Shown: one piece after another, positions 46,235 through 58,506 of the stretch | How positions within the stretch are numbered: position 1 is the stretch's first letter | Layout of the letters: the number at the start of each line of letters is the position of its first letter | Source: Nicotiana tabacum | Lineage: Eukaryota; Streptophyta; Magnoliopsida; Solanales; Solanaceae | Length of the DNA: 64,000 nucleotides | Assembly: GCF_000715075.1 (NCBI RefSeq) | Contig: NC_134081.1 | Span: 107,310,108-107,374,107, forward strand | Reading direction: 5' to 3' | Translations under genes and position numbers: made by a program | Notes under the pieces: model-generated | Database searches by the model: none | What the model was told of the DNA's origin: nothing | What the model saw: only the letters and a program-made list of their open reading frames with translations

Positions 46235-47277
46235 CCCCTCTTCCAGAGGAAAAGAAACCAACAATCCACGAATGGCTAGACCATTTGTCCTTCCTCCTAT
46301 CACTCCTAATAAAACAACAGCCCCTCAAAGGCCCCAACTTTCTTTCCAAAACAAATATACAGCCCTAGCTGAATATCCCAAATTACCAGTTCCATCAGAG
46401 AAACTGACCAAACTCCAGCCAGCAAAACCTTTTGAAAAAGGAACAACTTTCAGCTCCTCAGTACAAACTAAAGAGAGCTACGCCATGAAAGTTCCCAAAA
46501 CTTTTGCAGAAGCAGTCGACCCTTCAGCTAAGAAAGCACAAGAAGATCTTCTTAAAGAAGAAAAATTCGAATATATTACCCTCCAGGTATTACCTCTACT
46601 AGCGCTCAACAAAGAATATGAAGGTCTCAAGATTGAAGACCTTATTAAATCATGTTTTACCGATTTTAACTACATGGATACAGAAAAATCCATACAAAAG
46701 AAGAAGGTTCTACGAAGCCATCCTCATCGACACTGATTCTATAGAAGTAGAACATACTTTAAATGATAAAAGTCCAGGGTATATTAATTAATCTAAGGTT
46801 ACAATTTCAAAACTATTATCACCATTTGAGTGGTTTGTCGATCACCTGCACACACCCATAGCACTATCCATGATGCATCGACCTCAGACATACAACTGGC
46901 ATGACTACAAGGCAGCCTGGTTCAATTTTCTATACCATAGGCCGGGACATACTTGGTTTGTTAAATATAGCCTAGAAGTCACTAAGACTATAATTCCCAG
47001 ATGGTTCTACGAATGGTGGAACATTTTCAGAGGAAACAAAGAAATTTTTCCCCAATAATTCCTCAACATGTTTGATGATTTTCAGACCTAAGAGGCCATA
47101 TCTACTTTACCAGAGCACATTAAAATGTCCAAATACTTTATTCAAAGAAGAATTTCCTTCATTATTAGTTGAAATTTTTCTAAGGCAGAATTCAAAAGGA
47201 TTAAATATCTGTCCAAAGAAATCAAGATCAAGGGATGGACTCCCAAATATCAAGTCCTCAAACCTCCAAAAAAATAG
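46215..47277 (+). pseudogene. Last viral ORF, possibly transactivator-like
   Basis: ATG at 46215 overlaps the RNase H end by 20 bases, a compact-genome arrangement. The first frame runs to 46736 with a Pro/Lys-rich N-terminus and a segment rich in Leu and Glu. A frameshift near 46700 moves it to the frame containing 46870-47058, with a Trp/His-rich block (HTWFVKYSLEV and RWFYEWW). Further stops occur at 46790, 47056, 47089 and about 47180. Position after pol matches the translation transactivator or the extra ORF of related viruses. I do not recognise the family with certainty. Confidence 0.55.
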
Positions 47278-47465
47278 TCAACAAAGCTTCACCAAAGCCT
47301 CATCTTCCAAAGTAGCACTTAAAGAAAAGCTTAAACAAGCCTTACAGAATATTGACAACTATGAATAAAGTCAAATCATGCAACTGACAGAAGACGCTGC
47401 TTCAACAGAAAAAAGCAGTAATGGAGACATGTGGGATCCAAAAGGAATAGTCTTGGCCTACATGG

Positions 47466-47782
47466 ACCCCAACTGCGAATAAGCAGTCATTATCAAGTCA
47501 ATATCAGAAAGGAATCTTATCCTTTACTTTTACTTTTACATTTACTTTACTTTTTAAAAAAAAAGTAAACCGCCCCACTTTTGCTTATCGACCACTTAAC
47601 CTTGTCTGACAAAGCTAAACCATACACTTGTACGCCTAGAATTAAAAGGCATCTTTCCTTAGTCTATTAATGACTCCCCATTCCCATTGTAAGAGGCATC
47701 ATAAAAGTTTCCAATTTTCAATGACCTCTCCCCCTAGTATTCTCTAATTATTTCCGCTTTTATGTTCTTAATGTTTATTCAA
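47466..47782 (+). promoter_or_regulatory. Right arm of viral inverted repeat, probable intergenic region
   Basis: Non-coding DNA after the last viral ORF, with a long pyrimidine tract (47518-47555) followed by A9. It is the expected place of the viral promoter and polyadenylation region. AATAAA at 47781-47786 is a candidate poly(A) signal; the left arm stops just short of it. No clear TATA box was identified. It is duplicated inverted at the other end. Confidence 0.6.
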
Positions 47783-47862
47783 TAAAAATCTTGTAAGTTT
47801 TTTAAGGGATTTTCTTATACTGTCTTTACTGTTTTCATACTGCACTTCATTCTGTCTTTTAC
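47783..47862 (+). other. Viral sequence after the inverted arm
   Basis: 80 bp of T-rich sequence beyond the inverted-repeat arm and before the E-LTR fragment. No gene. The virus/LTR boundary at about 47862 is judged from the start of GCAAGTCGAGGAATGA. Confidence 0.5.
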
Positions 47863-47954
47863 TCGCAAGTCGAGGAATGAAAATTAGTGTTTTTCGAGGT
47901 TTTAGAACACATAATTACTTATTAAATTTAAAGATGACATTTTGGGTCGTCACA
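47863..47954 (-). repeat. Terminal fragment of a family-E LTR
   Basis: Matches 18050-18140 (M1 5' LTR end) including GCAAGTCGAGGAATGA and ends GGGTCGTCACA. The AGTATAGTATAG that follows is also shared, which marks the start of the second copy of the duplicated segment. Confidence 0.85.
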
Positions 47955-48004
47955 AGTATAGTATAGTGTGTATATATATTGGTTATTTCTGTATTTCTTT
48001 TCCG

Positions 48005-48044
<40 letters not shown>
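47955..48044. repeat. AT microsatellite
   Basis: AGTATAGTATAG, a short unique stretch (TTGGTTATTTCTG), then (AT)n at about 48009-48047. Counterpart of 18141-18448 but shorter and lacking the duplicated spacer. Confidence 0.8.
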
Positions 48045-48048
<4 letters not shown>

Positions 48049-48101
48049 TAAACAATCTTGTAACTCATAATACCTATGAACCTAGAGCTCTGATACCAAC
48101 T
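48045..48101 (-). other. Leader and primer site remnant left of the M3 3' LTR
   Basis: ATAATACCTATGAACCTAG and GCTCTGATACCA (48087-48098) match the M3 leader and primer site at 60217-60254. On the minus strand this is a primer site immediately after an LTR, so the 48102 LTR also served, or was recombined from, a 5' LTR of a neighbouring copy. Confidence 0.8.
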
Positions 48102-51100
48102 TGTCACGACCCCAAATTCCCTCCGTAGGAGGTCGTGATGGCACCTAATCTCTAAGACTAGGTAAGCCTATCAATGCGGAATAATCATAAATATGTAAAA
48201 TAAATAAACCACAATTCAAATAATTACAACTTCCAAAACCCGGTAGAAATAAATCACAAGCTTCTAAAAATTTTATTCTCAATGTCTCTATGTATCAAGG
48301 TCTAAAGAAAAATAAGGAAACAACATAAAAATGATAGAAGGGGACTCCGGAGTCTGCGGACGCTGGTAGATATACCTCGAAGCCTCCGTGCGCAGGTAAC
48401 TCACTGACGTATATACTGGTAAGATGTACCTGGATCTGCACAAAAAGATATGCAGAAGCGTAGTATGAGTACACCACAGCGGTACCCAGTAAGTGTCAAG
48501 CCTAACCTCGGTAGAGTAGTGACGAGGTCAGGTCAGGCCCTACTGGAGAATAGATAATGACATGGAAAAATGTTTAAATAATTTAATAAGATAAAATGAC
48601 TATGAAAATGAATCAAATAGTATGTCACATTTAATGACACCAAATAATTGCAAATAATATCTCGTGGAATCAAAACAGAATTCTTTTCAACTTTATGAAA
48701 ATCACAACAATTAATCAAAGGCAACTATGGCCATAAATCAATATCAACAAGGGCACTACCTCGTAGTCCCAAATCATAAATAAATTCACAATATCTCATT
48801 TCCTTATCTCACCGCGGGAGCCTTCACAATTTATTTTAAAGAAAATATTTTTTTCGAAATAGCATCCCGTGTTTTAGCCATCCTTATCACACCGCATGAC
48901 TTCTAGTAGTTCCCCCTACTAGCCATGCGTATCAAGCCACCCTTATCTCACCACATGCGTTTCAATACCCAGACCTTATACCACCGCATGCGTATCAATA
49001 TCACAATATATCACAATTTGCACCTCAAGTACCCAAATATTTTAATCTGCCAAAATAAATCAACGATATTTTCCAAAATAAAGAACTCACGGCTCATGCC
49101 AACATAAATCATCAATAATATTTTTTCACAATAAAGAGCCCACGGCTCCATCACAATGAGTACAAAAATATTCAGGAATAAATAATTTAGCAAAATAATA
49201 TTTCAGAATCTTTAATACGTTGCTTCAATACCAAATTTAAAATGTCAAATACTTCATAATAATAATATTTAATTTAAAGAAAAATCAATTTCAAATAATG
49301 CACAGAATAAAAGAAATCAGGTTTCAACCAAGCAGGTAAAACAATTAGCAGAAAAAGGTCAAGCAAATTTAAAGTATACAAATCAAATCAATGATGGAGA
49401 ATACAACAAGATTTAATAAATTAATTAATATGCAACAATGATCTTCACAATTTAAAAACATAATCCTTCACATTTAGTCCGTGTACACACTCATCACCTC
49501 GTGTACACGACTTTCATCACATTACAATTAATACCAATCCTAGGGAAATTTCCCTCACACAAGGTTAGACAAGTCACTTACCTCGACTTGCTCCAATTTA
49601 ACCAAGTAGTATATTTTTTCCTCGATTTTCCGATTCCGGTCGACTCGTATCTAGTCATAATTAATTCGATACAGTCAACAAATATTATAGAATTAATTCT
49701 GTAAGAAAATACTATATTTTTCAATAAAAATCCAAAATTAACTCAAAAATGACATGTGGGCCCACATCTCGAAATCCGGCGAAAGTTACGAAATATGAAC
49801 GTCCATTCAACCACGAGTTTAACCATACCAAAATGACTAAATTCCAATAAGAGTTCGACCCTCAAATCCTCAAATCTATCCAAGAGGGTTTTCAAATATT
49901 TCCAACTTAAATCATCAATTAAAGGTTAAAAACAGTGATAGATCCAGGTAATCTAACAAAGATTGAGTTAAAAACACTTACCCCAACGTTTCTCTGAAAA
50001 TCTCTCAAAAATCTCCTCAATCCGAGCTCCAATTCGTTAAAAATGGAAAATGGGACAAAGTCCCATTTTCAGAACTTAAACATTCTGCCCATGCTTTTAC
50101 TCATGGCGAACATCCACAGGCGATCGCGAAGAAAAAATTACCACTGCCCTAAGTAACTCTACGCGATCGCATATATCCTCACGCGGTCACAGAGCACAGA
50201 ATTCCCAACTCTACGCAATCGCAGTCCTCTTCACGCGTTCGCGAGTCACAAGGTCTCAAAGCTACGCGATCGCATCCCGCTTCACGCGATCGCGAAGCAC
50301 AAAACTTAGCAGTCCTCAATTAACCTTACGCGATCGCAAACAATGCCATGCGATCGTGATGCTCAGCTTGCCAAACCTATGCGATCGCGGTTGACCTCAC
50401 GCGATCGCAAAGAACAAAATTAACACTGCCTCAACTAAGCCTACGCGATCGCGTCCCAATCTTCGCGATCGCGAAGAAGGATTAAAATACCAGAAATCAG
50501 CAGCTACCAGCAATGCCAAAATGAAGGAAAATACTCTGAATACCATCCGAAACATGCCCGAGTCTCTCGGGACCTCAACCAAATATACCAACAAGTCCTA
50601 AAATACCATACGGACTTAGTCGAGTCTTCAAATCTCATACAACAACACTAAAAACACGAATCACTCATAGATTCAAGCCTAATGAACTTTGAAATTTCTA
50701 ATTTTTATAAATGACTCCGGAACCTATCAAATCACCTCCGATTTACCTCGAATTTTGTGCACAAGTCATAAATGACATAACAGAGGTACTCAAATTTTCA
50801 GAATCGCATTTTGACCCCGATATCAAAAAGTCAACCCCTCGGTCAAATTTCCCAAAAATTCAACTTTCGGCATTTCAAGCCTAATTCCACTACGAACTTC
50901 CAAATAAAATTCCGATCACGCTCCTAAGTCCAAAATTACCATATGGAGCTATTGGAATCATCGAAATTCTATTTCGGGGTTGTTTGCACATAATTTGACA
51001 TCCGGTCACTATTTGAACTTAAAGTTTTATGTTTTCATCAAAATTCCATATCTCAGGCTAGGGACCTCAGAATTTGATTCTGGGCATATGCCCAAGTCCC

Positions 51101-51351
51101 AATTCACGATACGGACCTACCGGAACTTTCAAAATATTGATCCGAGTCTGTTTGCTCAAAATATTGACCAAAGTCAACTCAGTTGAGTTTTAAAGCTCTA
51201 ATTCATATTTTAATCCATTTTTCACATAAATACTTTCTAGAAAATTTTACGGATTGCGCACGCAAGTAGAGGAATGATAAATAGTGCTTTTCGAGTTCTT
51301 ACAACACAGAATTAATTATTAAATTTAAAGATGATATTTTAGGTCATCACA
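48102..51351 (-). repeat. 3' LTR of M3 (family E)
   Basis: Ends TGTCACGACCCC (left) and GGTCATCACA (right). Acttac at 49576-49581 and 49976-49981 are the minus-strand GTAAGT pair. CCTAATCTCTAAGACTAGG at 48148-48166 is the LTR-end stem with one mismatch. Confidence 0.92.
50105..50490. repeat. GCRNNYGCGA array in M3 LTR, GCGATCGCGA core
   Basis: More than a dozen units, same order as in the M2 LTR (20445-20825), with an exceptional pair of GCGTTCGCGA near 50237. Confidence 0.85.
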
Positions 51352-51364
51352 TTCTCCACCTATA

Positions 51365-54300
51365 AAACAAACGTTCGTCCTCGAACGGAGTTAGAAAACG
51401 TAGCTGAGCTGGTGAATAAGTGTGGATAACAGCTGCGCATATCATGCTCGGCCTCCCAAGTCGCCTCCTCGACCGGATGACCCCTCCACTAAACCTTCAC
51501 TGAAGCAATATTCTTTGACCTCAACTTTCGAACCTGCCTATCTAAAATAGCCACTGGTTCCTCAACATAAGATAGATCCTTGTACAACTTAACCGAACTG
51601 AAGTCCAACACATGAGACGGATCGCCGTGATATTTCCGAAGCATAGAAACATGGAATACTGGATGAACTGCAGAGAGACTAGGTGGTAGCGCAATTCTGT
51701 AAGCCACCTCTCCAACTCTTTCAGAATCTCAAAAGGCGCAATATACCTAGGGTTCAACTTGCCCTTCTTCCCGAACCTCATCACACCCTACATAGGCGAA
51801 ACCCGAAGCAATACCCGCTCACCAACCATGAATGCAACATCACGAACCTTCTGATCTGCATAACTCTTCTGTCTAGATTGGGCTGTACAAAGTCGATCCT
51901 GAATCAACTTAACCTTTTCCAAGGCATCCTGAACCAAGTCTGTACCCAATAGTCTAGCCACGCTTGGTTCGAACCAACCCACTGGAGACCGGCACCGTCT
52001 ACCATACAAAGCCTCATACGGAACCATCTGAATGCTTGACTGGTAATTGTTGTTGTAAACAAACTCCGCAAGTGGTATGAACTGATCCCAAGCACCCCTA
52101 AAATCTATCACACACGCACGAAGCATATCCTCCAGTATCTGAATAGTGCGTTCGGACTGCCCGTTCGTCTGAGGGTGAAATGTTGTACTCAACTCTACCC
52201 GAGTACCCAACTCACGCTGTACTGCCCTCAAAAGCTGTGAGGTAAACTGTGTACCCCGGTCAGAGATGATAGATACCGGTACACCGTGAAGTCTGACAAT
52301 CTCGCGAATATATACCTGAGCCAGCTGCTCTGAAGAGTAAGTAGTAATCACATGAATGAAATGAGCCGATTTGGTCAGCCTATCCATAATCACCCAAACT
52401 ACATCAAACTTTCGTTGAGTCCGTGGGAGCCCAACAACGAAATCTATAGTGATCCGCTCTCATTTCCATTCTTGAATCTCTAACTTCTAAAGTAATCCAC
52501 CCAGTCGCTGATGCTCATATTTCACCTGTTGACAATTTAGACACCGAGATACATACCCCACTATGCCTTTCTTCATCCGTCTCCACCAATAATGCTGTCT
52601 CAAGTCCTGATACATCTTTGCAGCACCCAGATGAATGGAGTATCGCGAACTGTGAGCCTCCTGGAGAATCAACTCATGCAAACCGTCCACATTAGGCACA
52701 CATGGCCTGCCCTACATCCATAATACATCGTCATCTCCAATAGTGACTTCCTTGGCATCACCGTGCTGAACTATATCCTTAAGGTCAAGCAGATGTGGGT
52801 CATCATACTGACGTTCCCTGATACGATCATAAAGAGAAGACTAAGAAACCACGCAAGCCAAAACTCGACTTGGCTCGGAAATATCCAGTCTAACAAACTG
52901 GTTGGCCAAGGCCTGAACATCCAAGGCTAAAGTCCTCTCTGCTACCGGTAAATATGTTAAGCTGCCCAAACTCTCTGCCTTACGACTTAAGGTATCAGCC
53001 ACCACATTGGCCTTCCCAGGATGATAGAGAATGGTGATATCATAATCCTTAAGCAACTCCAACCATCTCCGCTGCCGCAAATTAAGATCCTTCTGTTTAA
53101 ACAGATGTTGTAGACTCCGGTGATCAGTGTAGATCTCACAATGGACACCGTACAAGTAATGCCGCCAAATTTTTAAGGCATGAACAATAGCTGCTAACTC
53201 CAGGTCATGTACAGGATAATTCTTCTCATGCACCTTTAACTGTCTGGACGCATAGGCAATCACCCTACCGTCTTGCATCAACACTACGCCGAGACCAATA
53301 CGCGATGCGTCACAATACACAGTATAAGATCCTGTACCTGTAGGTAATACCAATACTGGGGCTGTAGTCAAAGTTGTCTTGAGCTTTTGGAAGCTCTCCT
53401 CACATTCCTCGTTCCACCTGAACTGAGCACCCTTCTGGGTCAATTTGGTCTTAGATGCAGCAATAGAAGAGAAACCCTTTACAAATTGGCGATAATACCC
53501 AGCCAAACCAAGGAAACTCCAGATTTTCGTAACTGAGGATGGTCTGGAACAACTCTGCACTGCTTCAATCTTCTTTGGATCTACCTTGATCCCTTCGCAC
53601 GAAACTATATGACCCAAAAATCCCACTGAATCAAGTCAAAATTCACACTTTGAAAATTTTGCATATAACTTCCTTTCTCTCAAAATCTGAAGCACAGTCC
53701 TCAAGTGTTGTTCATGATCTTCCCGACTCCGGTAATACACCAGAATGTCGTCAATAAACACAATGACAAAGGAATCAAGATAGGGCTGAAATACACTATT
53801 TATTAAGTGCATAAATATGGCTGGGGTGTTGGTCAACCCAAAAGATATCACAAGGAACTCGTAATGACCGTACCGAGTCCTGAAAGCAGTCTTCGGGATA
53901 TCTGGCTCCCGAATCTTCAATTGATGATAGCCTGAACGTAAGTCGATCTTAGAGAATACTCCGGCACCCTGAAGCTAATCAAATAGGTCATCAATACATA
54001 GTAATGGATACTTGTTCAACATAGTAACCTTGTTCAGCTGGCAGTAATCATAACACATCCGCATAGAACCATCCTCCTTCTTTACAAATAAGACAGGAGC
54101 ACCCCAAGGCGATACACTGGGCCGAATGAAACCCTTATCAAGAAACTCCAGTAACTAATGTTTTAATTCTTTCAACTTTGTTGGGGCCATACGGTATGGT
54201 GGAATAGAAATGGGCTGAGTGCCCGGTAACAAATCAATGCCAAAGTCAACATCCCTGTCGGGTGGCATACCCGAAAGATCCGCTAGAAATACATCAGGAA

Positions 54301-54749
54301 AATCCCTTACTACAGGAACTGATTCTATAGTAGGAGTATCAATACTAACATCTCTCACATAGGCCAGATACGCATCCCAACCCTTCTCAACCATTCATTG
54401 AGCTTAAGAAATGAAACAACCCTGCTAGGAACATGATCTAAGGTACCTTTGCTCTTTAGCCACGGTAGACCTAGCATAGCTAACGTCACCTTCTTGGAGT
54501 AACAATCAAGAATAGCGTGATAGGGCGACAACCGGTCCATGCCTAAAATAATATCGAAATCCACCATACTGAGCAATAATAAATCTGCTCTGGTCTCAAA
54601 ACCACTGATAACAATTAAACACGACTGATACACACGGTCCACAATAATAGATTCACCCACGACTGTAGATACATAAACAGAAGAACTCAAGGAATCACGT
54701 GATACGCCCAAATACGGGGCAAAATAAGATGACACATAAGAATAAGTGA
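51365..54749 (-). pseudogene. M3 pol: protease to chromodomain
   Basis: From 54749 downward: protease (54735-54355), linker and RT start (54394-54155), RT motif [11 protein letters not shown] with Asp kept (about 53940) but a stop just before it (about 53975). [11 protein letters not shown] is near 53740. RNase H at 53380-53030 has YCDAS, LELAAIV and YTDHRS all present. Integrase zinc region at 52699-52487, core with ISDRGTQF and QSERTIQ (52393-52130), C-terminal block and chromodomain start (51784-51489). Breaks include frame changes near 54155, 53630, 52840, 52470 and 51785. Least damaged RNase H of the three minus-strand copies. Confidence 0.9.
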
Positions 54750-56027
54750 AGCCTTATCACGACCCAAAATCCCACCACAGGCGTCGTGATGGCACCTAGT
54801 CTCTAAGACTAGGTAAGTCGATTTCAACTACATTTTGAAGCCATTTTTTTGAATTAAATAAATATTCAAAACTGACAACGGAACTAATATGGATAAACAT
54901 CCTCCCAAGACTAGTAGTACTAAGTCACGAACACTAACTGAATACATAGAATGATCACGAGGACCGAATATACAATACTGTTTGATTACAAGTTAAAAAT
55001 ACAATGAAATGAAAAGACTCCAAGGGACTGCGACGACCACGCAGCTCTACCTTGAATCCTTACGATCCCGCTTTAACTCTGCTCAAGTCCATTATCTTAA
55101 ATACCTGGCTCTGCACAAAATATGCAGAAGTGTAGAGTGAGCACACCACAGCAGTGCCCAATAAGTATCAAGACTAACCTCAATGGAGTAGAGACGAGGT
55201 AAAGTCAAGACACTCACTAGTCTAATAACCTATGCAATATGATATACAAAATAATAGGATACAAATAATAATAAAGGCATGATAAAAAAACCCAGTGATA
55301 TGCACAACAAACAACAAGAATACCATTAATATCATGCAACAATTAATAAACACAATTAAACCCAATTAAATCAAGCCCTTCAAATAAATGTCTTTCACAA
55401 AGTTCTTCCAGGTAACTCTCTTTCAAATATAATTTTCTCAAATAATTATTTTTCAAATATAATTCTTTTAATAAATCTTTTCAAATACAATTTCCTCAAA
55501 TAAATATCTTTAATATAATTCTTTCAATTAAAAAGTCACCATGTGACACCTCATTTCATAATCATCAAAATACGGGTCTATGCCCATTTTATATTTTTCG
55601 TAAACACGGGTCTCAGCCCATTTTCATATTTCCACGGCACCTCGTGCCCATAATTAAATCATCATATTTCCCCGGCACCTCGTGCCCTCATTTCATATCA
55701 CAACTGCACGGACAATTTACGTGCCAAATATCATTATCATTTCATCACAACACCTCGTGCCCACATTTTATATCACAACTGCACGGACAATTCACGTGCC
55801 AATATCCCCATTTTATATCACAATTCATGGCACCTCGTGCCCACATTTCATTTTATAAACTGCCTGGAAATAGCCATAGGCTCCCAATTTCAACATAAAT
55901 CAGATTATTATCAATTTACTAATAACACGACAAGTTGCACAAGGTATAAAAATAACACAAGAAAATCACAACATCACATAAAAATAGTCAACACCACAAC
56001 CCCACATCATCACATATCGTCCCTGAC

Positions 56028-56195
56028 AATAGCCACCCTTATCGCTCATATTGCCACCCTTATCGCTCCTATTGCCACCCTTATCGCTCCTATAACCACC
56101 CTTATCGATCCACCCAGACAATATCAATAGCCACCCTTATCGCTCCTATTGCCACCCTTATCGCTCCTTTAGCCACCCTTATCGCTCCGCCCAGA
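56028..56195 (-). repeat. Tandem repeat in LTR B: GCCACCCTTATCGCTCC units
   Basis: About seven units of 19-20 bp, complement of the 12600-12775 array, with the same CCCAGACAATATCAATA interruption. Confidence 0.88.
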
Positions 56196-57424
56196 CAATA
56201 TCAATAGCCAACAAATACAATAGTGAAATGCCACCCTTATAACCACATAATGTCAATGGTGAAATGCCACCCTTATTTCCCCAAAATAATAACTCACACA
56301 ACACAACATTTTACACGGGAAATTATCACAACAACATAACAAAAATTAATTCATATCACAATTTGCCCAATGGCCCCAACCAAACTTCAAAGCTACAACC
56401 AAGTCAATTAATTTCACAACAAATAGCCAAAAACTCCACACAATGTGTACAACACCCAAAAACAATCAATAGAGATAGAAATTACTCAACATAAAGCAAA
56501 TACTTCATTTAAATTCAATTTTTCAATAATTATATAAACACTTCTTCTTAAGCTCATTTAATTAATTATTTGCAGAAGGAAAATCCAAAATGAAATTAAA
56601 TTACAATAATTATCAAACCAGCAAATTCACGAAATTTCATAAATAATTAAACAACAGTCACATCACATTGTCACATAACAACAAAGTCGACAACAGGGAT
56701 TTAGGCACGACAAGTAGATGATTAAATATATGCCAACAATTATCCAATTTACTACACAATATGCTCAAGACTTTAACTCAATAAAATTTGCACATATAAA
56801 CTAAGTACGTACTCGTCACCTTGCGTACATGGTTTTCAATTACACAAATGGCATATAAGACTCGATGCCTAAGGGAAAATTCCCCCACTCGAGGTTAAGC
56901 AAGACACTTACCTCTTTGAAGTTATGCCGATATTCCAAAATCGCCTTCTTGCTTGAATTGACCTATTGACAGCTCAAATCTATCCAAATTAATTGTATAA
57001 CTTCATTAAAATTCATCGAAAACAATTCCGGATAATAATACGTCGACTTAAAAATTTATTCCAAAAAGTCAACGCGGGACCCGCCCCTCGGAACCCGACA
57101 TAATTTTTATGAAATCTGAACACCCATTCCGATACGAGTTCTACCATACCAATTTTATCGAATTCCAATAACAACTCGACTCCAAATCTTATATTTTCGT
57201 TTTTGGAAGATTTTACAAAAATCTTGATTTTTCCTCCATTAAATCCGAATTAAATGATGGATTCAAAGACATAATAATGGAAATTAATCAAAACTGGATA
57301 AGAATCACTTACCCCAAATACCCACGTAAGAATCTCTCCAAAATTGCCTTCTACCGAGCTCCAAATTAGATTTTGAGTTATGAACTCAAACCACCGTTTT
57401 TGGGACTTTTAATTCTGCCCAGAT

Positions 57425-57815
57425 AAGCCTTCTTCGCGTTCGCGACCTCTACTTCACATTCGCGAAGTCCAAAACCCGACTGCCTCAAATCCTTCATCGC
57501 GTTCGCGACCTTGTCGTCGTGTTCGCGAAGGCCAACTGTTTCTGCCCCATCATTTCCTCTTCGCATTCGCGAACTCCTTGTCGCATTCGCGATGACCAGC
57601 TGACCAACTCCTTCGTGTTCGCGAAGGCTAAAGGACCCCATGCCCCAATCTTCCTTTCTTCTTCGCGTTCGCATTGCCTAGGCCGCGTTCGTGTAGGCTT
57701 GCCCTGCTCCTTCTTCGTGTTTGCGTCCACAGCTTTGCATTCGTGAAGGCCAAACCATCAGTCCCTCAAATTCTTCTTCGCGAATGCGGGACTCCCTTTG
57801 CGTTCGCGAAGAAGG
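57425..57815. repeat. GCRNNYGCGA array in LTR B, GCGAACGCGA core
   Basis: About sixteen units of TCGCGTTCGCGA or decayed forms, with occasional GCATTCGCGA. Confidence 0.85.
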
Positions 57816-58506
57816 AAACCAGACTTCAGCAACAACAGTCCAAACAGCTCCAATTTGGTCCGAAATCACTCCGAAACACACCCGAGCCCCTCGGGACTTT
57901 AACCAAATATACCATCAAGTCCCAAAACATCATACGAACTTAGTCGAATTCTCAAATCACCTCAAACAACATCAAAATGACGAATCGCACCCCAAATCAA
58001 AATCTATGAACTTTGAACTTTCAATTTCTATAACTTGTGCCAAAACACATCAAATCAATCTGGAATGACTTCAAATTTTGAACACAAGTCATAATTGACA
58101 TTATGGACGTACTCCAACTTGCGGAATTAGATTCCGACCCCGATATCAAAAAGTCCACTTCCAGTCCAATTCTCCAAAAATTTGACTTTCGCCATTTTCA
58201 AGCTTAAATTGGCTACATACCTCAGATTCACAGTCCGGACACGCTCCTAAGTCCAAAATCACTCAACGGAGCTAACGGAACTAATGGAACTCTATTCTGG
58301 AGTCGTCTTCACATAGTTCCGACTACGGTCAAAATCCTAAGACTTAAGCTTCCGTCTTAGGGACTAAGTGTCCCAAATCTCTCCGAATCATCCGTAAATC
58401 AAACTCGACCACACACGCGGGTCATAATACATATTTCGAGGCTTTTAGAGACCTTAAGTCACTGAACGGAGTGTTAATTCTTAAAACGACAAGTCGAGTC
58501 GTTACA

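Larger units (their letters stand above)
37488..47862 (+). mobile_element. Endogenous pararetrovirus (Caulimoviridae), degraded, bounded by inverted repeats
   Basis: Plus-strand order: movement protein, capsid with zinc knuckle, aspartic protease, RT-RNase H, then a further ORF ending in a Trp-rich block. No LTRs or integrase belong to it. The two ends carry inverted copies of one non-coding region (37488-37793 and 47466-47782). A 2.8 kb solo LTR (38369-41149) splits the movement gene. Stops, frameshifts and an RT deletion show it is a fossil. Motifs and order fit the solendovirus/cavemovirus group, an inference that a RT tree could settle. It sits exactly between the two copies of the M2/M3 segment. 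Confidence 0.88.
54755..58506 (-). mobile_element. Solo LTR of family B, uninterrupted, in M3 protease
   Basis: AGCCT on both sides (54750-54754 and 58507-58511) gives a clean 5 bp duplication. Ends TATCACGACCC (left; first G changed) and GAGTCGTTACA (right). At 3,752 bp it is the only complete B copy here and serves as the reference for the broken B copies at 5474 and 36294. No coding sequence is supported. Confidence 0.93.

Noticed and set aside
37488..47862. Potentially infectious or inducible endogenous virus
   Set aside because: A solo LTR in the movement gene, multiple stops in capsid, a deletion in RT and an inverted non-coding region make this copy inert. No intact second copy is in the window.
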